64,000 bases of DNA from Prochilodus magdalenae (lineage: Eukaryota; Chordata; Actinopteri; Characiformes; Prochilodontidae). Under the pieces are notes generated by a model. It did not search any database. It was given only the letters and a program-made list of their open reading frames with translations, and was not told the origin of the DNA. The stretch is from NCBI GenBank assembly GCA_024036415.1, contig JAMWET010007158.1, forward strand, positions 137,001 through 201,000, written 5' to 3'. Below are positions 60,430 through 64,000 of this stretch, piece by piece (positions within the stretch are counted from its first letter, which is position 1; the number at the start of each line of letters is the position of its first letter). Made by a program: the position numbers and the translations under genes.

Positions 60430-62600
60430 GGTTTTTGTTTCTTTATCCAAGGAAGTATACTTTTGAGGATTTTGCAGTATTGTGTTAAATGTGGTTTAAT
60501 ATAAAACCTGTATTTAAAAATAAACTTAAATGATGCACATCCATAGTACAAAAAGGAAATGTACCAATCGTAATGTTGTCATTGTAATTCTAGTTATTTA
60601 AACAGCTTTTAGGAATTTTCATGGGCTTGAATGAATTATAAACACATATGATCCATAAAGTCCCATAATGTTATAACAAGAAGCCTCAGATTTGAAAGAT
60701 TGTGGTGTGTTATCTACTATGGTTTGTTAGTACACAAAAATGTGTTTTTGTTTTTTTAAACAAACTTTATTAAAGAAAACATACAATCCAAATAATTACA
60801 TAGACATGGGGAAAATTACATTTATCAAAATATTTTTAAACACATTCATAAGCATTCTATTTTCATGAGAAAATAATATTTCAAGTTCCAGAAGATTCCA
60901 AGGGTATAATGCTTTCTTCCTTTTGTCCATAGTTGGTAAACCTTTCAGTACCAAGTTGTTAAAAAACAACTTCTGCAGGAATCTGAGTTCCGATTTGTAA
61001 TGCACATTCAATTAAGGATCAACCAATTGGATCAACCAATTAAGATCTGTAATATGCCCAGCCCAACTGTCTTCAAATACTCCATTCAAACAGACTTTCC
61101 ATTCACATCACATTTCGAATCTCCAAAGATCGTTCATAATGCATCAGCTAATGCTTTATTACCTTATCGCCCTTACAACCAGCAAAAGGACATGGACTGG
61201 ATGTATTCCGCCACTCACAACAGACTGCAGAGTAATCAAAGGAACTTCACACAGCATGGGCAGTGCTTACGTTAATAACATGCTTAGAGCAATTCAGTAA
61301 CAGTCAGTCGCCAGTCTGGGTTTTAGAACATGCATGCCTATTAGTCAACTGATACTATGAAGCTGGACTACATAGGTATTGCTAAATCTAGTACTGACTA
61401 ACAGCTTTGCTAATAAGTTGTGATAATATATTTTACAGTGGGGTTGATGGGAACCAGAAATTTTGAAATCTTAGCTATAGTCATTTTATGTATTATCAAA
61501 ATAACCAGGCATGACAGTAGGACTCGCCCTCACCTGTAGGTTTTCTTTTTGGAAGTGGGTGTAATTGAGTTGAGTGGACCTCATATTTCCTATGCTGCTA
61601 TTCAGTGGACTGTAAATTGAACCACTAAGCAATATCTGGTAGAAAGTTCTAGGAAACTGATTTCTCCTGTCTAACAATTTCAGCTATGTATTTCCCTTTC
61701 AGCTTCTTGTCATACCTCAACCACGAGAATAGTAAAATGTCTCACCTTCTCACCTTAGAAGGTTTTACAAGGAAAGATTAAGACGGTAGATACAAAACGC
61801 ATAGACAAAATACAGATGTTTGCATTAGATAATGAGAGGAGAACACATATTTGTTGAGATGTAAAGACAAGAGAGGTTAAACAGGTGAGGGAGAGAGATC
61901 AGATAGGGGTACGAGCATTGTGTTTGTGTGAAAAGGTGCGTGACTTGGGCTTTAGAAGAGAAAAGACTAATGATAGATTTGTTACAGAAGCTTCTCTGCT
62001 ATACAATGTGCCACCTGAGGATTTTGGTGGTGGGTGGGCCTGTGTTGGGACCTGGGAGTGTTTAGGTAAATAGTGAGACAATGGCTGGATTATACTCAAA
62101 GAAAAGTCAATGTGAGTTTTTCTTTGTGGGTGAGAAAGGAGTTAAAAGGTACCCACTGCTACAACAGGGGAGGTATTTTTTACTCTTAAGCCCATTTTAC
62201 ATCAGAAGCAGTAAACGCACAACATGATGTGCCGCACTGTACCATGGGAAATGCACTGCTATAATAATGTAGCCTTTCACATCAAGCGTAGTTTTTCTTG
62301 GCAAAAACATATAATCCAGGCTAATAAACAAATCAGGAAGTGCAGTTTCATCTCTTTCATCTATTTGGAAAGGTAATAGAAATTGCATCTCTAACTCTTA
62401 CTCTGGTGTGAGGTGGGCTTTTGCCCCATATTTGCTCCAAATTGGTACATGGTGTAGGGTAACATTTTTACAGGTACATCATCTAGGATATCGTCTCATC
62501 AGTTAATTCATGTTTTGGTCATGTTCAGTTGAATACTTTATGTCTGTATGTATTAGTATGTTTAGACTATTTATCTGTCCACATTCCTCTGTCCCCTACC
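60430..62600. other. No gene recognised
   Basis: Open frames at 60796-61011 (minus) and 61000-61275 (plus) have no recognisable domain or supported splice sites. Possibly diverged repeat DNA. Confidence 0.4.
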
Positions 62601-62616
62601 TGACCTTTGCTTCTTG

Positions 62617-62827
62617 ATAATTTGATGCTGAGTGTACCAGAAAGAAAGGTCATGATGGCAGCCTCAGCTGCGGCTAAGAAATCCATCTTGAAAGGCTGGT
62701 TTGAACCTGATCTTTCTTTATCGCAGATGTGGTGGGGATTCTTATCCTGGAGCGGGCAACTGCCAGATTCCATAATGCCAAGGCAGCGGTGACTCATGTT
62801 TGGATTGATGCCATTAACTATGTTTAG
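62617..62827 (+). pseudogene. LINE (L1-like) ORF2 C-terminal remnant
   Basis: The plus strand reads 'AASAAAKKSILKGWFEPDLS' and, after a frameshift, 'ARFHNAKAAVTHVWIDAINY' then V and a TAG. The A-A-K-K-x-I-L-x-x-W pattern followed by a short helical end is that of the C-terminus of L1-type reverse transcriptase proteins. No reverse transcriptase core is nearby: a 5'-truncated copy. Confidence 0.6.
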
Positions 62828-63172
62828 AAGACATCCTGAACATTATTTGGTTCTTTTACTTCCACAGACCCCAGTCCTTTTCTTTTTGTGATATTGATAA
62901 GCAGATAATGGTAACAAAATGAACTGGACTTTGGGATGGTTTATTTAAAGATTGCCAGCATTACCATAGATTTTCGTGACTCCATTGAATGTCATGAGAG
63001 GGTGCAATAATTTTTTTTACCAGGCTCACATGTATCTACTTATTTTACTTTTAAGTTAAAACAGTTGGGTGGAGTTATGGGGTGGTTCATAAAATGACTG
63101 ACAGGAAGTCAGTCTAATTTATTTTTTTTCCTGCAGTTTTCTAAACAGGGTTTCTCAGGAATGTTATATGCT

Positions 63173-63415
63173 TGGCATGGTGATATGGTGGGTAGCGCTG
63201 TTGCCTCATAGCATGAAGGGCCTGGGTTTGATTCGTGGCTAGGGTGTCCGTAGTCCGTCCGCCTGTGTGGAGTTTGCATGCTCTCCCCATATTTGTGTGG
63301 GTTTCCTCAGGGGGCTCCGCTTTCCTCCCAGAGACCAAAGATGTACACTCAGGGCAGTTGGGATGTTGATTTGGGGTGTGTGTTGGCCTGTCTGGGGTGT
63401 TTCCTGGGATGAAGA
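63173..63415 (+). mobile_element. tRNA-derived SINE-like repeat
   Basis: 'ATGGTGGGTAGCGCTGTTGC' resembles an A-box region and 'GGGTTTGATTCGTGG' a B-box. 'GTGGAGTTTGCATGCTCTCC' and 'GGCCTGTCTGGGGTGTTTCC' follow as in a widespread teleost element. Diverged but nearly full in order. The SINE class is an inference from the box motifs. Confidence 0.55.
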
Positions 63416-63431
63416 CTGAATGTGATTAATG

Positions 63432-63597
63432 ATGACAGCAGCACTGCTGTGCCTGATCCACTCACACCAGCACAACACACACTAACACCCCACCACCACA
63501 TCAGTGTCACTGCAGTGCTGAGAATGATTCACCACCCACATAATACCTGGTCCTGTGATGGTACTGATTACTAAACATCAGGGTGAAATGAGACTGG
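63432..63597. mobile_element. Partial relative of the 23883-24648 element
   Basis: 'AGCACTGCTGTGCCTGATCC', 'CCACATCAGTGTCACTGCAG' and 'GCTGAGAATGATTCACCACC' appear in family order. Truncated at both sides. Confidence 0.6.
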
Positions 63598-64000
63598 ATA
63601 AACAGTCTTAATTTTGAATGTACATTACTGAAATAAGTTTGATTAGATGATTTTGGAGTGTTACTACTGGCACATTCATCATTTAACTACACAAATGATA
63701 TATTTTGAGTTTATTTATAGCTCTATTGAATTCTTACAGGCCGTGACAGACAGCTATTTTTAAATGCTAGAGGTGGGTGTATTTCACAGTAACGTACAGG
63801 AAAAATCCTGACATGTCACTCTAGCCACTTTTGCCTGACCTGCATGCTGTTTTTGCTTTCTTTCTAAAATGGTCAGCCTACTCTGCCACAGATAAAGCGT
63901 ACACTCAAAGCTTGGGTAAAGAGATCACTCTTGAAGGTATGAAAAGAATGACTGCACAAGAACATTTTGTCTTGCTTTACACTATAAATAGCTGCCGTGA

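Overview
This is a vertebrate nuclear-genome window, almost certainly from a teleost. It has multi-exon genes with GT-AG introns, low gene density, many short non-autonomous DNA transposons, long AT microsatellites and Tc1/mariner remnants. One interspersed family, recognisable by phrases such as 'CAGCACTGCTGTGTCTGAT', is one I associate with otophysan fish (characins, catfishes, electric fishes); that attribution is from memory and only moderately secure.

Four protein-coding genes can be assembled exon by exon from splice sites and reading phase. (1) Plus strand, 4142-7224: a small secreted protein of five EGF-like repeats (212 aa, five coding exons). (2) Minus strand, 46387-9988: VWDE (von Willebrand factor D and EGF domain-containing protein). 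The first exon carries a signal peptide, followed by the N-terminal cysteine-rich exons, a vWD domain, IPT/TIG-like and cadherin-like modules, calcium-binding-type EGFs, eight consecutive one-exon EGF repeats and a three-residue last exon. (3) Plus strand, 52024-53834: a four-exon gene for a 250-residue basic protein, tentatively a sperm/ciliary microtubule-associated protein. (4) Plus strand, 56244-56840: ARL4A, an intronless-CDS small GTPase with a non-coding first exon. VWDE next to ARL4A matches the human 7p21.3 arrangement as I remember it.

Layout: 1-3.9 kb, repeats and unassigned DNA; 3.9-7.9 kb, five-EGF gene; 8-9.7 kb, convergent intergenic space; 10-46.4 kb, VWDE with very large introns. 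Those introns hold a 42-bp minisatellite (13.6-16.1 kb), a 22-bp minisatellite (29.3-31.6 kb), several MITEs, a candidate solo LTR and a strange block (about 34.4-39.2 kb). That block is rich in CpG and G-runs and looks unlike the rest of the window. 46.4-52 kb holds the VWDE 5' region and repeats; 52-54.1 kb the unnamed gene; 55.5-57.9 kb ARL4A; 58-64 kb repeats, including a LINE ORF2 tail.

The VWDE model is not fully intact as given. One exon expected between 34.3 and 40.5 kb is not recognisable and would lie in the anomalous block. The exon carrying the start of the vWD domain (31974-32315) is interrupted by extra, poly-G-bearing sequence that breaks the frame. I think both reflect poor base quality in this part of the assembly, although a real insertion or gene decay is not excluded. 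The observations most worth follow-up are the five-EGF gene lying tail-to-tail with VWDE and sharing its 96-bp phase-1 EGF exon design, the anomalous block, the two long minisatellites, and an inverted pair of MITEs with long perfect termini.
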